Shown here: one piece after another, positions 51,626 through 60,841 of the stretch | Position numbering within the stretch: the stretch's first letter is position 1 | Layout of the letters: the number at the start of each line of letters is the position of its first letter | DNA from: an uncultured Clostridia bacterium | Lineage (GTDB): Bacteria; Bacillota; Clostridia; Saccharofermentanales; Saccharofermentanaceae | Length of the DNA: 64,000 nt | Assembly: GCA_905235455.1 (NCBI GenBank) | Contig: CAJOLL010000002.1 | Span: 1-64,000, forward strand | Reading direction: 5' to 3' | Notes under the pieces: model-generated | Database searches by the model: none | What the model was told of the DNA's origin: nothing | What the model saw: the letters and a program-made list of their open reading frames with translations, nothing else | Position numbers and translations under genes: made by a program

Positions 51626-53389
51626 TCAGGCTAGTTTCCAGTTGCCTGCTGACTGCTGCTCTTTCCAAAGAGCCGCGTATCTTCCGTTTTTCAGAAGAAG
51701 TGTTTCATGATCTCCTTCTTCGATGATCCGGCCATCGTCGAGGACGAGGATATCATCGGCATTCATAACGGATTGCAGACGGTGGGCAATGACCAGGACC
51801 GTCTTATTTTTCACAAGTTCATCGATGGCTTTCTGAATGAGTACTTCGTTTTCCGGATCCAGGCTTGCTGTCGCTTCATCCAGAAATACGATCGGCGCAT
51901 CGGAAAGGATCGCTCTGGCAATCGAGATCCGCTGCTTCTCACCTCCCGAAAGAGTGGAACCGCCTTCCCCCACCATCGTGTCATACCCGTTTGGAAGGGA
52001 AAGGATAAAATCGTGACAGGCAGCGGCTCTGGCTGCAGCATAGATCTCCTCATCCGTCGCATCCGGCTTTCCGATACGGATATTTTCCGCGATCGTATCC
52101 TTGAACAGATAGACATCCTGAAAAACCATACTGATCTTTGATAGCAGATGTTCCTGCGTCATGGCAGTTATCGGAACGCCTCCGATACTGATCTGTCCTT
52201 GGGATATATCCCAGAATCTGGAAAGAAGTCTTGCGACAGTTGTTTTTCCGGAACCGGAAGATCCGACCAGCGCAACGAAATTCCGCTCCGGGATATCGAA
52301 ACTGATACCTTTGATCACATCATTTTTCCCATCGTACGAAAAATGCACATCTTGGAAGGAGATGTCACTTCGGTCGGTGGTTCTTGCCGGCTCGGATACG
52401 CTTAGTTCCTTTTCCTCTTTCAGGCGGATCAGCTTATCAACACACTGATTCATTCTCGCCATACTGATCACAAAGACAAAAAGCTGCATGATCGGCTCAT
52501 ACACCTGAAGCGCCGCCAGAAGGGACATAATGTAGAAGAAAGGAGTGATCTCGCCTGAAGACAGAAGATAGGCACCGGTACCCATGACGATACTGATTCC
52601 CAGGAACAGGAAGGCCCTGCCATACATGGAGACGGCACCTCCTGCTTTTTCCTGTCTCTTCGAATCATCCCGGAGTTGGGCAAAGCTGTTCTTTAATCCT
52701 TCAAAAGCACTGCCTGCCCGGTCATAGGCCTGAAGTGTGGTGATGCCGCCTGCATATTCGATCACATTCGCGGCGGTCTGCTGACGGATGGCAATCAGTT
52801 CCGAGCTAGTATGCGCGATCCTTTTATAGCTGATCACCGCAAAAGGAACCGCAAGCGGAATCACAACAAACATCGCCAGTGTCATTTTTATACTGAATAT
52901 ACTGAGCACGATCAGGGCGATCAGAAGTCTCATCAGGATCACGGCACCATTGGCCACAACACTGGATGACAGGTTCTCGATCTCTTCGTAATTTGCCATA
53001 AGAAGTGTGGAAAGCTCTCCGGCATCATGGTCGGCAAAGAATCCCATCGGAAGTCTTCTGAGCTTATCCCCCAGGCGAAGTTTCTCCTGCTGCTGAAGGG
53101 ATACATGCCCCACACAAATATCAAGATAGGTTTTTCTTCTCACGATCGCATAGATGATGGTCTGCACCAGAAGGATTCCGGCAAGGATCCAGAACGGTCT
53201 TTGCTCGAATACTTTTGCCGTGTCTAATACCGGAGCAAGAAACAGATACACGGCAACCATAAGTATACTCGAAGGGATCGAGGCAACGAAGCTATCCAGA
53301 AAGAGCCAGGCAATGAATTTTCCGTATCTGCCCTTATCTTCGTATGTGATGATATCCCACCATTTTGATAAGTGTTCACGTATTGTCAT
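51626..53389 (-). CDS. ABC transporter, fused domains (pair 3, YbtQ/IrtB-like half)
   Basis: About 587 residues: six-helix domain, Walker A GSSGSGKTT, LSGGE, VFLDEATASLDPENE. It overlaps the end of its partner gene by 14-20 bases, with AGGAGG inside that gene. Last gene of the tetR-ABC-ABC operon of module 3. Import of metal complexes is inferred from the partner; not proven. Confidence 0.82.
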   Translation of the reverse strand: MTIREHLSKWWDIITYEDKGRYGKFIAWLFLDSFVASIPSSILMVAVYLFLAPVLDTAKVFEQRPFWILAGILLVQTIIYAIVRRKTYLDICVGHVSLQQQEKLRLGDKLRRLPMGFFADHDAGELSTLLMANYEEIENLSSSVVANGAVILMRLLIALIVLSIFSIKMTLAMFVVIPLAVPFAVISYKRIAHTSSELIAIRQQTAANVIEYAGGITTLQAYDRAGSAFEGLKNSFAQLRDDSKRQEKAGGAVSMYGRAFLFLGISIVMGTGAYLLSSGEITPFFYIMSLLAALQVYEPIMQLFVFVISMARMNQCVDKLIRLKEEKELSVSEPARTTDRSDISFQDVHFSYDGKNDVIKGISFDIPERNFVALVGSSGSGKTTVARLLSRFWDISQGQISIGGVPITAMTQEHLLSKISMVFQDVYLFKDTIAENIRIGKPDATDEEIYAAARAAACHDFILSLPNGYDTMVGEGGSTLSGGEKQRISIARAILSDAPIVFLDEATASLDPENEVLIQKAIDELVKNKTVLVIAHRLQSVMNADDILVLDDGRIIEEGDHETLLLKNGRYAALWKEQQSAGNWKLA

Positions 53390-55178
53390 TTTCATTCCTC
53401 CTCATGATCCAGCTGTCACGGTGATCATTGGCATCGACCATATTCTTATACAGTTTGCACCGTTGCATAAGCTCTTCATGTTTTCCGATATCTTCCAGTT
53501 TTCCTTCATTCATCACGAGGATATTATCCGCATTCTGAATGGTCTTCAGCCTATGGGCGATCATGATGACGGTCTTTCCTTCCGAAAGTCGGGAGAAGGC
53601 CTTCTGTATCTTCGCCTCATTTTCAGCATCGGCATAGGCTGTCGCTTCATCGAGAACAACGACCGGTGCATCCTTCAGGATCGCCCTCGCAATGGCAATA
53701 CGCTGCTTCTCTCCTCCGGAAAGACCGGTGCTGTCCGATACGACCGTCTTATATCCGTCCGGAAGCGATTCGATCATCTCGTCAATACTGGCCGCCTTCG
53801 CAGCTGCTTTTACTTCCTCGAAAGACGCATTTTCATTTCCCATACGGATGTTGTTTTCAATCGTATCGTTAAATAGGAACGAATCCTGAAATACGTAGGC
53901 GATGTTCTTCACCAGATGCGCATGAGTCACCTCTTTTATATCAACTCCACCGATCCGGACTGTTCCGCTTTCGACTTCATAGAAATGAAGAAGCAATTGC
54001 GCGATCGTACTCTTTCCTCCTCCGGAAGGGCCTACAAGCGCATTGCAGCTTCCCTGCGGCAGACGGAAACTGACATCGTTACAAGCCTTCAGTTCATTTC
54101 CGGTATAAGAAAAAACCACATGGTCGAATTCGATATCGAATGCCGGGAAAGTTTTTCCTTCTCCTTCCAGAGCGATCTCCGGTTCATAAAGCATTTCATC
54201 GATTCTCTTCATGCCGACATTGATCTTCATGCAGTCGATCGATACGTTCATCATATTCTCGAGAGGCTCTTTTAAGCCTGCACATACAATAAGGAAGAAG
54301 AGCACCTTGGGAAGAACTTCCGCATAGGTTCCTGCGCCGTTCATTATCAGGATCGCCGCCGGAAGCAGGAAAAGCACCTGTGCCCCGAAGAAGGCATAAT
54401 ACAATCCCATTCCGTTTGCATTGTAATAAGCCGTATCGTGGACAGCTTTCGTGAAAGCATTCAGATCTGTCTCATACCGTTTAAATGCATTTCCGGTTCC
54501 ACCGAAGATCTTGATGACATTCATGCCGTGAATATACTCGACGATCGTTCCCTCCATCTGTGTCTTAGTGTCTGCCATTCTTTTCTGATACGCAGCCCCC
54601 TCCGGCTTACGAAGTGCCATCGCGAGTATGATAAATGAACAGATGATCGGAATGAGCGAGACAAGTGTCAGCCTCCAGTCCGTAAAAAAGAGCACGATAA
54701 TCGTAAAAAGAGGGGTTGCGATCGCAGTAGCTACTTCACACATACTGTGGGCAATAAAGACTTCGATCTGCTCCACATCCTCAATAAGAAGTTTCTTGAT
54801 ACTGCCCTGCGTATTGGAAGTATAGTATCCCGAAGAGATCTTCCCCATCTTTTCCATCAGTTTCATACGAAGTTCAAAGAGAATATCGAATGCGGCGCCA
54901 TGGGAAAGCATGGCCGAAGAATAGGCACATATGCCGTAAAGTACTGCACTTGCCGCGGTGCTATACACCAGTATCTGCACGGAACCGAAAGTAAACTCCG
55001 TACCGGTATGGTAGGCACTGATCATTTTCTGCAGTATAGAATAGATCGTAAAAAATGGTACGATCTTAAAAAGGCTCGATAATACGGAAAGGGTACAGGC
55101 AAATGAAAGTTTTATGCGGTTAGTCGCGGCTAACTCGAAGAGACGAGCGAGCCCTTCCTTCTTTTTTGGTGGTTTATT
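53376..55178 (-). CDS. ABC transporter, fused domains (pair 3, YbtP/IrtA-like half)
   Basis: 600 residues from the ATG at 55178 (AAGGAGG upstream), which overlaps the tetR stop; an upstream open stretch is not used. Walker A GPSGGGKST, LSGGE, VVLDEATAYADAENE, again the AYAD-type D-loop. A GTTAGT-CGCG-GCTAAC sequence lies inside the coding region at 55119-55134, about 45-60 bases after the start. Confidence 0.84.
   Translation of the reverse strand, partial: NKPPKKKEGLARLFELAATNRIKLSFACTLSVLSSLFKIVPFFTIYSILQKMISAYHTGTEFTFGSVQILVYSTAASAVLYGICAYSSAMLSHGAAFDILFELRMKLMEKMGKISSGYYTSNTQGSIKKLLIEDVEQIEVFIAHSMCEVATAIATPLFTIIVLFFTDWRLTLVSLIPIICSFIILAMALRKPEGAAYQKRMADTKTQMEGTIVEYIHGMNVIKIFGGTGNAFKRYETDLNAFTKAVHDTAYYNANGMGLYYAFFGAQVLFLLPAAILIMNGAGTYAEVLPKVLFFLIVCAGLKEPLENMMNVSIDCMKINVGMKRIDEMLYEPEIALEGEGKTFPAFDIEFDHVVFSYTGNELKACNDVSFRLPQGSCNALVGPSGGGKSTIAQLLLHFYEVESGTVRIGGVDIKEVTHAHLVKNIAYVFQDSFLFNDTIENNIRMGNENASFEEVKAAAKAASIDEMIESLPDGYKTVVSDSTGLSGGEKQRIAIARAILKDAPVVVLDEATAYADAENEAKIQKAFSRLSEGKTVIMIAHRLKTIQNADNILVMNEGKLEDIGKHEELMQRCKLYKNMVDANDHRDSWIMRRNENDNT
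55119..55134. promoter_or_regulatory. GTTAGC-box, one mismatch, inside the pair 3 coding region
   Basis: GTTAGT-CGCG-GCTAAC within the codons for the start of the ABC gene. Could be a roadblock site or chance. Confidence 0.4.
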
Positions 55179-55773
55179 CATTCGTATCCTCCTTGAAAAT
55201 ACAGTCGAAAAGCACTCCAAACAGTTTATCCTGAGTGCGCGTATATCCACTTTCGTGAAGCATGGGTCTGTTTTCTGCTGTCATGGCAAGAATCTTAAGC
55301 ATATTCGCGATCACGGCAACATCTATATCTTCACGAACGTTCTCAAACATGGAAAATAATCGGGTAAGTGTTTCAGTCTCTTCACCGATATCTGCCTTCC
55401 CCCTATCCGGCGACGCAGAAGCGAGTTTCTCCTCATCTTCCGGTGTGAGATACTGATACACGCTGTCCTGATTATTGATAATGGCTGTAAGGACTTTCTT
55501 ACTCTCGTCCACGGTCAGTTTTTCCCGGGTTCCAAGCATATCTTTCACGGCTTTCCAAAAGCGCATACGGTTGAACTCGATGAGCTGCAAGACAAAATCT
55601 TCTTTAGACAAAAAGAAATTGTAGAATGTGCTTTTCCCGATACCGGCTTCTGTCGTTATCTTCTCCACGGACATATGCGTCATGCCGTATTCCTTTAGAA
55701 GCTTCAGCCCGGCATGGAACATCTGCTCCTTCAGTCTTTCTTTCTCTTCCAGCGTAAAGATCTTCGGTGACAT
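55174..55773 (-). CDS. TetR family regulator (ABC module 3)
   Basis: 199 residues. Helix-turn-helix with VEKITTEAGIGKSTFYNFFLSK (residues ~37-58), then a helical ligand domain. Unlike modules 1 and 2 it is the first gene of the operon, overlapping the ABC start (ATGA). Its promoter is followed by an inverted pair of TTTCGCGACC half-sites, so it likely represses its own operon. Confidence 0.88.
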   Translation of the reverse strand: MSPKIFTLEEKERLKEQMFHAGLKLLKEYGMTHMSVEKITTEAGIGKSTFYNFFLSKEDFVLQLIEFNRMRFWKAVKDMLGTREKLTVDESKKVLTAIINNQDSVYQYLTPEDEEKLASASPDRGKADIGEETETLTRLFSMFENVREDIDVAVIANMLKILAMTAENRPMLHESGYTRTQDKLFGVLFDCIFKEDTNE

Positions 55774-55781
55774 AAAATACC

Positions 55782-55867
55782 TTTCGCGACCATTTTTAAA
55801 CTTTTACCGATCATTTTATCTAAAACGGTCGCGAAATGATTTTAGAACAAAATGCCTCTACTGTCAA
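55782..55867 (-). promoter_or_regulatory. Promoter and candidate TetR operator of module 3
   Basis: -35 TTGACA (55867-55862), 17-base spacer, -10 TAAAAT (55844-55839). Downstream of it TTTCGCGACC (55782-55791) and GGTCGCGAAA (55827-55836) form a perfect 10-bp inverted repeat 35 bases apart, with weaker inner repeats. The rest of 55868-56076 holds two short hairpins (about 55975-56005 and 56015-56037) and no gene. Confidence 0.7.
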
Positions 55868-56076
55868 CAATGTAATAAATCTACAGAAACAAAAGATATC
55901 TTTCCAATGATTTGCAGAGTCCGTTCTGCGGAGCAGCACTTCACCTTATTCCCCCAGGTGTAGTTTTTTCAGTGATTCCCAAGCTATAATACGGTTTTTG
56001 GGAACCGCGACAAAGAATCCCATCTTGTTTGGGATTAGTAGATTGTATGTAGCAGGAAAAGCCATATTAAAAAAAC

Positions 56077-56757
56077 TTACATCGCATTGACGTTCTGGAT
56101 ATACATCTCTTTCGGGATCATCGGCACTTCCAAAGAAGCGATGGTCTCCGGTGAAAGTGTCAGTGCTTTTGCATACTCTTCTCCGGCGGCTTCAAAGCGG
56201 GCAAGAAGCGGCTCGGCAACAGGTGCTGCGGCAGGAATATTCAGCATCGGTGTTTCCGGAACGCATACGATATCGTGACCCGAGAAACAGTGCTTGCACA
56301 TCTCTTTCAATCCGTCGAAGTTTCCTTCCCAATCCGGAAAACCACAGCCGCAGATAACCAGTGTATGGAGTTTGGAAAAATCAGCCAGCGCTTCGTGACG
56401 GACAGTACCGTCTTTTCCTTCTACCATGTTCATCTTTACAAGCGGGATCGTACGGTCCAGCACGGCCTTCAGATGAGACGGCATCGCGTAACAGTAAAGC
56501 GGGAAACTCCAGATCACCACGTCAGCTTTTACATAGAGATCCAGGATCGCATTCTGGTCATCCGGGATCAAACAGTGACCGTCCAGTTTCTGCCAGCAGC
56601 CGAAGCATCCCTGACACGGGGCGATGTTCTTTTCGATGACATTGATCACATCGACATCGTGCTTCTGCTCTTTGTTTAATCCCTTTAGAAAAGCATCTGT
56701 CAGGCGATACGTATCGCTCTTCTTTTTCGGGCTGCCATTTAAAACCAAAACTCTCAT
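56077..56757 (-). CDS. NADPH-dependent FMN reductase-like flavoprotein
   Basis: 226 residues from the ATG at 56757 (AAGGAG 10 bases upstream). Flavodoxin-like fold with the FMN phosphate loop LVLNGSPKKKSDT at the start and the motif PCQGCFGCW (near 47-55) seen in NAD(P)H oxidoreductase/iron-sulfur flavoprotein relatives, followed by WSFPLYCYAMPSHLKAVLDR. Two CxxC-like cysteines may be structural or bind a cluster. Electron partner unknown; monocistronic. Confidence 0.88.
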   Translation of the reverse strand: MRVLVLNGSPKKKSDTYRLTDAFLKGLNKEQKHDVDVINVIEKNIAPCQGCFGCWQKLDGHCLIPDDQNAILDLYVKADVVIWSFPLYCYAMPSHLKAVLDRTIPLVKMNMVEGKDGTVRHEALADFSKLHTLVICGCGFPDWEGNFDGLKEMCKHCFSGHDIVCVPETPMLNIPAAAPVAEPLLARFEAAGEEYAKALTLSPETIASLEVPMIPKEMYIQNVNAM

Positions 56758-56905
56758 AATCCTGTACTCCTTGTTTCCATTTATTCTTACTGACACCTCT
56801 TTAGCACCAGCTCCCTATAACTATTAAAAGGCATAAATCCGGTTTTGATAAGTCCCATTAAATTATCTTGTAATTCGGTAGTCGAAAGCATCATGCTATA
56901 ATTGT

Positions 56906-57076
56906 ATGGATGTAAACCGGATCGAAGCCATGGTCGAACCTCCGAACACAGGTTCACGCGCCCTTCTTGAAAAGTTGGGTTTCCAATATGAAGGCACACT
57001 CCGGAAACACGAGATGTGCCGCGGCGATTTCGTGAACATACAGATGTTTGGTTTATTGAGGGAAGATCTGAAGTAA
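56906..57076 (+). pseudogene. GNAT acetyltransferase C-terminal remnant
   Basis: A 56-codon frame matches the last third of RimJ/RimL-type acetyltransferases (NRIEAMVEPPNTGSRALL, then KLGFQYEGTLRKHEM and VNIQMFGLLREDL). The N-terminal two thirds are missing; upstream sequence to 56797 shows no matching frame. A TATAAT precedes it, but no ribosome site. Confidence 0.75.
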
Positions 57077-57094
57077 GCTGATTTGCACTTCTTT

Positions 57095-57200
57095 ACTTCA
57101 GAATTTCATAGCACAAAACTTCGGAATTTCATACTTATTGACTTCGGATTTTAATAATAGTAAACTTCGGAATTAGATAACAAATAACTTCGAAAACAAT
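57095..57200. repeat. Five direct repeats with an exact 23-base period
   Basis: Copies of ACTTCGGAATTT start at 57095, 57118, 57141, 57164 and 57187. The first four differ by one base or less in the first eight positions; the fifth is ACTTCGAAAACA. The array ends ~17 bases before the ATPase gene. It looks like an operator array or binding platform on one face of the DNA. Confidence 0.85.
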
Positions 57201-57216
57201 AAATCGAGGACAAGAC

Positions 57217-58401
57217 ATGATTGAGCGATTGGCAAAAGATACCTTATTGCGACTGGCACAGCAATTTCCTGTCGTGGCTGTAACCGGTCCAAGGCAGAGC
57301 GGGAAATCTACTTTAGTTCAGGAAGCCTTTCCTGAAAAAAGGTATATAACTTTTGATGATTCATCTGTGCGGGAACTAGCCACATCCAATCCGCGGGACT
57401 TCCTTCGAGCATTTAAGGACGGTGTCATCATCGACGAAGCACAGAAGGTACCAGCGCTTTTCGATGCGATAAAGCTTGTCGTGGATAACGAAGAATACTC
57501 ACCCGGGAAGTATATACTTACAGGATCTTCGCAATTCAAACTAAAGAAGAACATCAGAGAATCCCTTTCCGGAAGGATCGGCCTGGTGAATCTTCTTCTG
57601 CTGTCTATTTCCGAATTGAACCATCAGGGAATCCTCGGCGAAGATGCCTATGACTATGCTTTTCAGGGCTTTTATACACCCTTCTATGACGACCGGAAAC
57701 ACTACGATCGCCAGGACTGGTTCGAGAATTATATCGACACATATATCGAGAGAGATGTTGCCGAAGAAATACGCGTTGCAAATCTTTCCACATTCAAGAA
57801 GTTTATCCGGTTCTGTGCGATCTACAGCGGACAGATTCTGAACATGGAGAGTATCTCACGAGAGATCGGAGTTTCGGCAAATACGATCAAATCGTGGCTA
57901 TCGATTCTGGAGTCCTCTTTCATCATTCATATGCTGGAGCCGGACACGAACAATCTCGGAAGAAATCTCGTAAAGTCGCCGAAGCTCTATTTCGTGGATG
58001 TCGGGCTTCTGTGCTATCTTCTTCGGATCGAGTCGAAAGAGGAGTTATTACTGTCGAGATATAAAGGTGCCGTGGTAGAAACCATGGCGATATCTGAACT
58101 GTTGAAGTCAAGATTTAACAAAGGGCGCAAAGCAGAGTTGACATACTTTCGTGATAGCAATGGCTTCGAGGTGGACGTGATCGCCGATTGGCATAAGACA
58201 TATGCACTGGAGATCAAGAGTGATAGCAACACCGAAAAAAAACTATCCGCCAATGTGCGTAAGTACATCGACCTGCGCGCAAGTGAGACCAAAGGATTTG
58301 TATATTATCTGGGAGATATTACATGTGACATCAACGATGTAACCTATGTTTCCTGGAAAGACTGGGGCAATAATATAGGAGATACACATGGCATCAAGTA
58401 A
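57217..58401 (+). CDS. AAA_14/DUF4143 family ATPase
   Basis: 394 residues. N-terminal ATPase domain with Walker A TGPRQSGKST (near 24-33) and Walker B GVIIDEAQKVPAL (near 69), a TGSSQF sensor; a middle winged-helix-like part (SREIGVSANTIKSWLSIL) and a C-terminal DUF4143 nuclease-like domain (DVGLLCYLLRI ... EVDVIADW ... ALEIKSD). These proteins are widespread, of uncertain function, and often adjacent to short repeats. It has GAGGACAAG as its only ribosome site. A 14-base overlap joins it to the tfoX-like gene. Confidence 0.9.
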   Translation: MIERLAKDTLLRLAQQFPVVAVTGPRQSGKSTLVQEAFPEKRYITFDDSSVRELATSNPRDFLRAFKDGVIIDEAQKVPALFDAIKLVVDNEEYSPGKYILTGSSQFKLKKNIRESLSGRIGLVNLLLLSISELNHQGILGEDAYDYAFQGFYTPFYDDRKHYDRQDWFENYIDTYIERDVAEEIRVANLSTFKKFIRFCAIYSGQILNMESISREIGVSANTIKSWLSILESSFIIHMLEPDTNNLGRNLVKSPKLYFVDVGLLCYLLRIESKEELLLSRYKGAVVETMAISELLKSRFNKGRKAELTYFRDSNGFEVDVIADWHKTYALEIKSDSNTEKKLSANVRKYIDLRASETKGFVYYLGDITCDINDVTYVSWKDWGNNIGDTHGIK

Positions 58402-58702
58402 AGAATACCTGGATTTTATTTTAGAACAACTCTCGGAACTGGAGGGCATCTCATACCGCGCCATGATGGGCGAATACATCCTCTACTATGGCGATAAGAT
58501 CATCGGCGGCATTTACGACGACCGTTTCCTCGTTAAGGTGACAAAGTCTTCCCGGGAAAAAATGCCGGATGCGGAACTGGAGTTCCCTTACGAAGGCGCG
58601 AAGGAAATGCTTCTTGTAGATGACGTGGAAAATAGGGAGTTTCTTCAGGAACTTCTGGAAGCCATGTATCCGGAGCTTCCCTTGCCTAAGAAAAAGAAAT
58701 GA
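58388..58702 (+). CDS. TfoX N-terminal domain protein
   Basis: 104 residues matching the TfoX/Sxy N-terminal domain: ISYRAMMGEYILYYGDKIIGGIYDDRFLVK region (positions ~21-50) and a lysine-rich C-terminus. Full TfoX activates competence genes in gamma-proteobacteria; stand-alone N-terminal domains in Firmicutes have no established role. Overlaps the upstream ATPase and the downstream membrane gene. Confidence 0.88.
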   Translation: MASSKEYLDFILEQLSELEGISYRAMMGEYILYYGDKIIGGIYDDRFLVKVTKSSREKMPDAELEFPYEGAKEMLLVDDVENREFLQELLEAMYPELPLPKKKK

Positions 58703-59166
58703 GCGGCAATATGGAGAAACGCATTTACTCTTGGGAACCTTGGTTCTTCATCTTCTTCGGACTATTTCATATGCATCGGATCTGGGCCCTTCTTGACCGT
58801 TCTTCCTATGCTTCTTTCTGGATGGGCATCATGCATGACAAGGGCTGGCCGTATTTTCTGATCATGGGGATCCTTGCCGGTCTTTGTGTCCTCGGAATCG
58901 TCACTTTTTTCCGTGAGAGAAAAGCCAACTATCTCTGGCGCTGGATCTATATCTTCGGCGGCGGCTATGTCCTTTTTGATCTGTTTGCCATTGCCACCGG
59001 TATGACCTTCTGGCAGAAGCTGCTGGAAATCATGTTCGACACTTCTTCTGCCTACTGGAACTACATCTGGTCATTTTTCATCCTGCTTGGCACAGCTGTG
59101 TTCATTCTCGGGATCCGTCTTCTTCTTGTTCATCGTCAAAAGAACTCAGCGGGATGTACTGTATAA
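58699..59166 (+). CDS. Four-helix membrane protein, unknown
   Basis: 155 residues with four hydrophobic segments (about 14-35, 50-70, 83-105, 125-147), overlapping the tfoX-like stop as ATGA. Tryptophan- and aromatic-rich. No family recognised. Converges with the tetR gene at 59202. Confidence 0.75.
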   Translation: MSGNMEKRIYSWEPWFFIFFGLFHMHRIWALLDRSSYASFWMGIMHDKGWPYFLIMGILAGLCVLGIVTFFRERKANYLWRWIYIFGGGYVLFDLFAIATGMTFWQKLLEIMFDTSSAYWNYIWSFFILLGTAVFILGIRLLLVHRQKNSAGCTV

Positions 59167-59201
59167 GGCCATGCGTTCTTTTGCATAGCCTTATTATTCG
59201 A

Positions 59202-59891
59202 TCACCCGAAGATCAGTTTCTTTACGATCTCGATAGTCTTCTTTCGCATATAGGTCTGGTCCAGTTCGGGATCGATGGGATGCATATATGTATGGCAGAA
59301 GCACTCGATGTAGTTGATTGCCATGCGGATGTTCTCCGCACTGTTCTCCGGGTTCGCGCCCTTTAACAGGAACACCTGCTCCATATTCTCATACATATTC
59401 TGCCAGAAACCATCGGAGACTTCCGCGATATCCGCATCCGTGTGATACAGCGCCTCCAGTTCTTCATGCACGGCCCAGTTTCTCTGGTGATAATCCAGCA
59501 GGTAGTCTAATGTTTTCTCGGCAAAAGCATCGAACTCGATTTCTTTTTCTCCCTTTTCGGCTTCGTGGTAGAACCGGGTGACATCTTCCATCAGGTGATC
59601 CGCCGCCATCTGCAGCGCCTGGACCAGGATATCTTTCTTGTCCCGGAAATAGTGGTAGACGATACCGGTGGAAAGACCTGCCGCCTTGGCAATGTCATCT
59701 GCTGTGATGTTGTGATAGCCCTTTTGGAGGATCAGATCACCGCCGACACTTAAGATCTTGAGGCGTGTTTCAATCGAGCGCTTCTGCTTCGGCACCGCCA
59801 TGGGCTTCGGTGCCGCTGCCTGTGGTTTTCTACCGCTCTTCGGCGCCGCGCTCTTCTCATCCTTTTTCTTTTCCGGCTTTTCTTTCGCCAT
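59202..59891 (-). CDS. TetR family regulator with basic N-terminal extension
   Basis: 229 residues from the ATG at 59891, which follows AAGGAGACG; the frame is open upstream but without a ribosome site. Before the helix-turn-helix (ITADDIAKAAGLSTGIVYHYF, ~60-80) is a ~38-residue Lys/Ala/Pro-rich tail, unusual for TetR and possibly a DNA-binding arm. Divergent from the ABC-FtsX operon at 60134 and probably its repressor through the TTGAGA palindromes between them. Confidence 0.88.
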   Translation of the reverse strand: MAKEKPEKKKDEKSAAPKSGRKPQAAAPKPMAVPKQKRSIETRLKILSVGGDLILQKGYHNITADDIAKAAGLSTGIVYHYFRDKKDILVQALQMAADHLMEDVTRFYHEAEKGEKEIEFDAFAEKTLDYLLDYHQRNWAVHEELEALYHTDADIAEVSDGFWQNMYENMEQVFLLKGANPENSAENIRMAINYIECFCHTYMHPIDPELDQTYMRKKTIEIVKKLIFG

Positions 59892-59964
59892 GGGTAACGT
59901 CTCCTTGTTTTTATCTAACATCCCATATTCATTAAAACACATATTTGATTTGCTGCAAGCAATA

Positions 59965-60041
59965 TTGAGATTTTTCTCAACTTTCACAACAAACCAGGAT
60001 TTGGTTTTATTCATCATGTACAAAATTGAGAGATTTCTCAA
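59965..60041. promoter_or_regulatory. Two TTGAGA-N4-TCTCAA operators
   Basis: TTGAGA-TTTT-TCTCAA (59965-59980) and TTGAGA-GATT-TCTCAA (60026-60041, flanked by AAA/TTT) lie between tetR and the ABC-FtsX operon, 61 bases apart. The second ends 8 bases before the -35 of the ABC promoter. Confidence 0.75.
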
Positions 60042-60048
60042 TTTTCTA

Positions 60049-60077
60049 TTGACCTACTTTCAGGGCGGACGTAGAAT
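60049..60077 (+). promoter_or_regulatory. Promoter of the ABC-FtsX operon
   Basis: TTGACC (60049-60054) and TAGAAT (60072-60077) with a 17-base spacer. Confidence 0.75.
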
Positions 60078-60084
60078 GACTATA

Positions 60085-60100
60085 GTTAGCACAGGCTTAC
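60085..60100. promoter_or_regulatory. GTTAGC-box, one mismatch (ABC-FtsX operon)
   Basis: GTTAGC-ACAG-GCTTAC over the predicted transcription start of the operon. Confidence 0.6.
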
Positions 60101-60133
60101 TATATTACTTATATAAACGAAGGAGACGAAAAA

Positions 60134-60841
60134 ATGGGAAACACGATCGTCGAATTTAAAAATGTCATGAAACAATACGGCCAGGGAGAAGCGATCCAGC
60201 TGGCCAATAATGATGTCAACTTCACTATCGAAGAAGGCGAGTTCGTCGTTATACTCGGCCAGTCCGGCGCGGGCAAATCCACGGTCCTCAATATGCTGGG
60301 TGGAATGGATACGCCTACTTCCGGCACCATCACCGTCGCCGGACAGGAAGTCTCGAAGATGAATGATAAGGAGCTGTCGGAATACCGCGCCGGCACCATC
60401 GGCTTTATCTTCCAGTTTTATAACCTCCTCCCTTCCCTGACCGCCATCGAGAATGTGTCACTGGTAAAAAACATCGTCAAAAGCGGACCGGATCCGATGG
60501 AGATGCTTCGCGCCGTGGGGCTTGTAGATCACGCGAAAAAGTTCCCTTCCCAGATGTCCGGCGGTGAACAGCAGCGCGTCTCGATTGCAAGAGCGCTGGC
60601 CAAAGATCCGAAGATCATCCTCGGTGACGAGCCCACCGGCGCGCTGGATTCCGAAACCGGCGTAATCGTTCTGGAACTCCTTTCCGATCTTTCCAGAAAA
60701 CAGGGAAAGACCGTGATTCTGGTTACACATAATGCCGATATCGCCAAATGTGCGGATAAAGTCATCCGCATGAAAAACGGCAAGATCCGGGAGATCCGCA
60801 TCAATGAATCTCCGGTTCCGGTCCGGGAGGTGGAATGGTAA
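60134..60841 (+). CDS. ABC transporter ATPase (LolD/MacB type)
   Basis: 235 residues. Walker A GQSGAGKST (near 43), signature MSGGEQQRVSIARALA, Walker B IILGDEPTGALD. ATG behind GAAGGAGACG. Its stop overlaps the permease start (TAATG). Forms an exporter with the FtsX-like permease; control by both TetR and the GTTAGC-box factor is inferred. Confidence 0.92.
   Translation: MGNTIVEFKNVMKQYGQGEAIQLANNDVNFTIEEGEFVVILGQSGAGKSTVLNMLGGMDTPTSGTITVAGQEVSKMNDKELSEYRAGTIGFIFQFYNLLPSLTAIENVSLVKNIVKSGPDPMEMLRAVGLVDHAKKFPSQMSGGEQQRVSIARALAKDPKIILGDEPTGALDSETGVIVLELLSDLSRKQGKTVILVTHNADIAKCADKVIRMKNGKIREIRINESPVPVREVEW

Noticed and set aside
56787-56890. Minus-strand frame upstream of the GNAT remnant
   Set aside because: The ~33-codon tail reads like protein but has no ribosome site, no recognised family, and its 5' part is antisense to the remnant.
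57095-57200. CRISPR array
   Set aside because: The conserved part is only ~12 bases and the intervals are 11 bases, far below spacer size.
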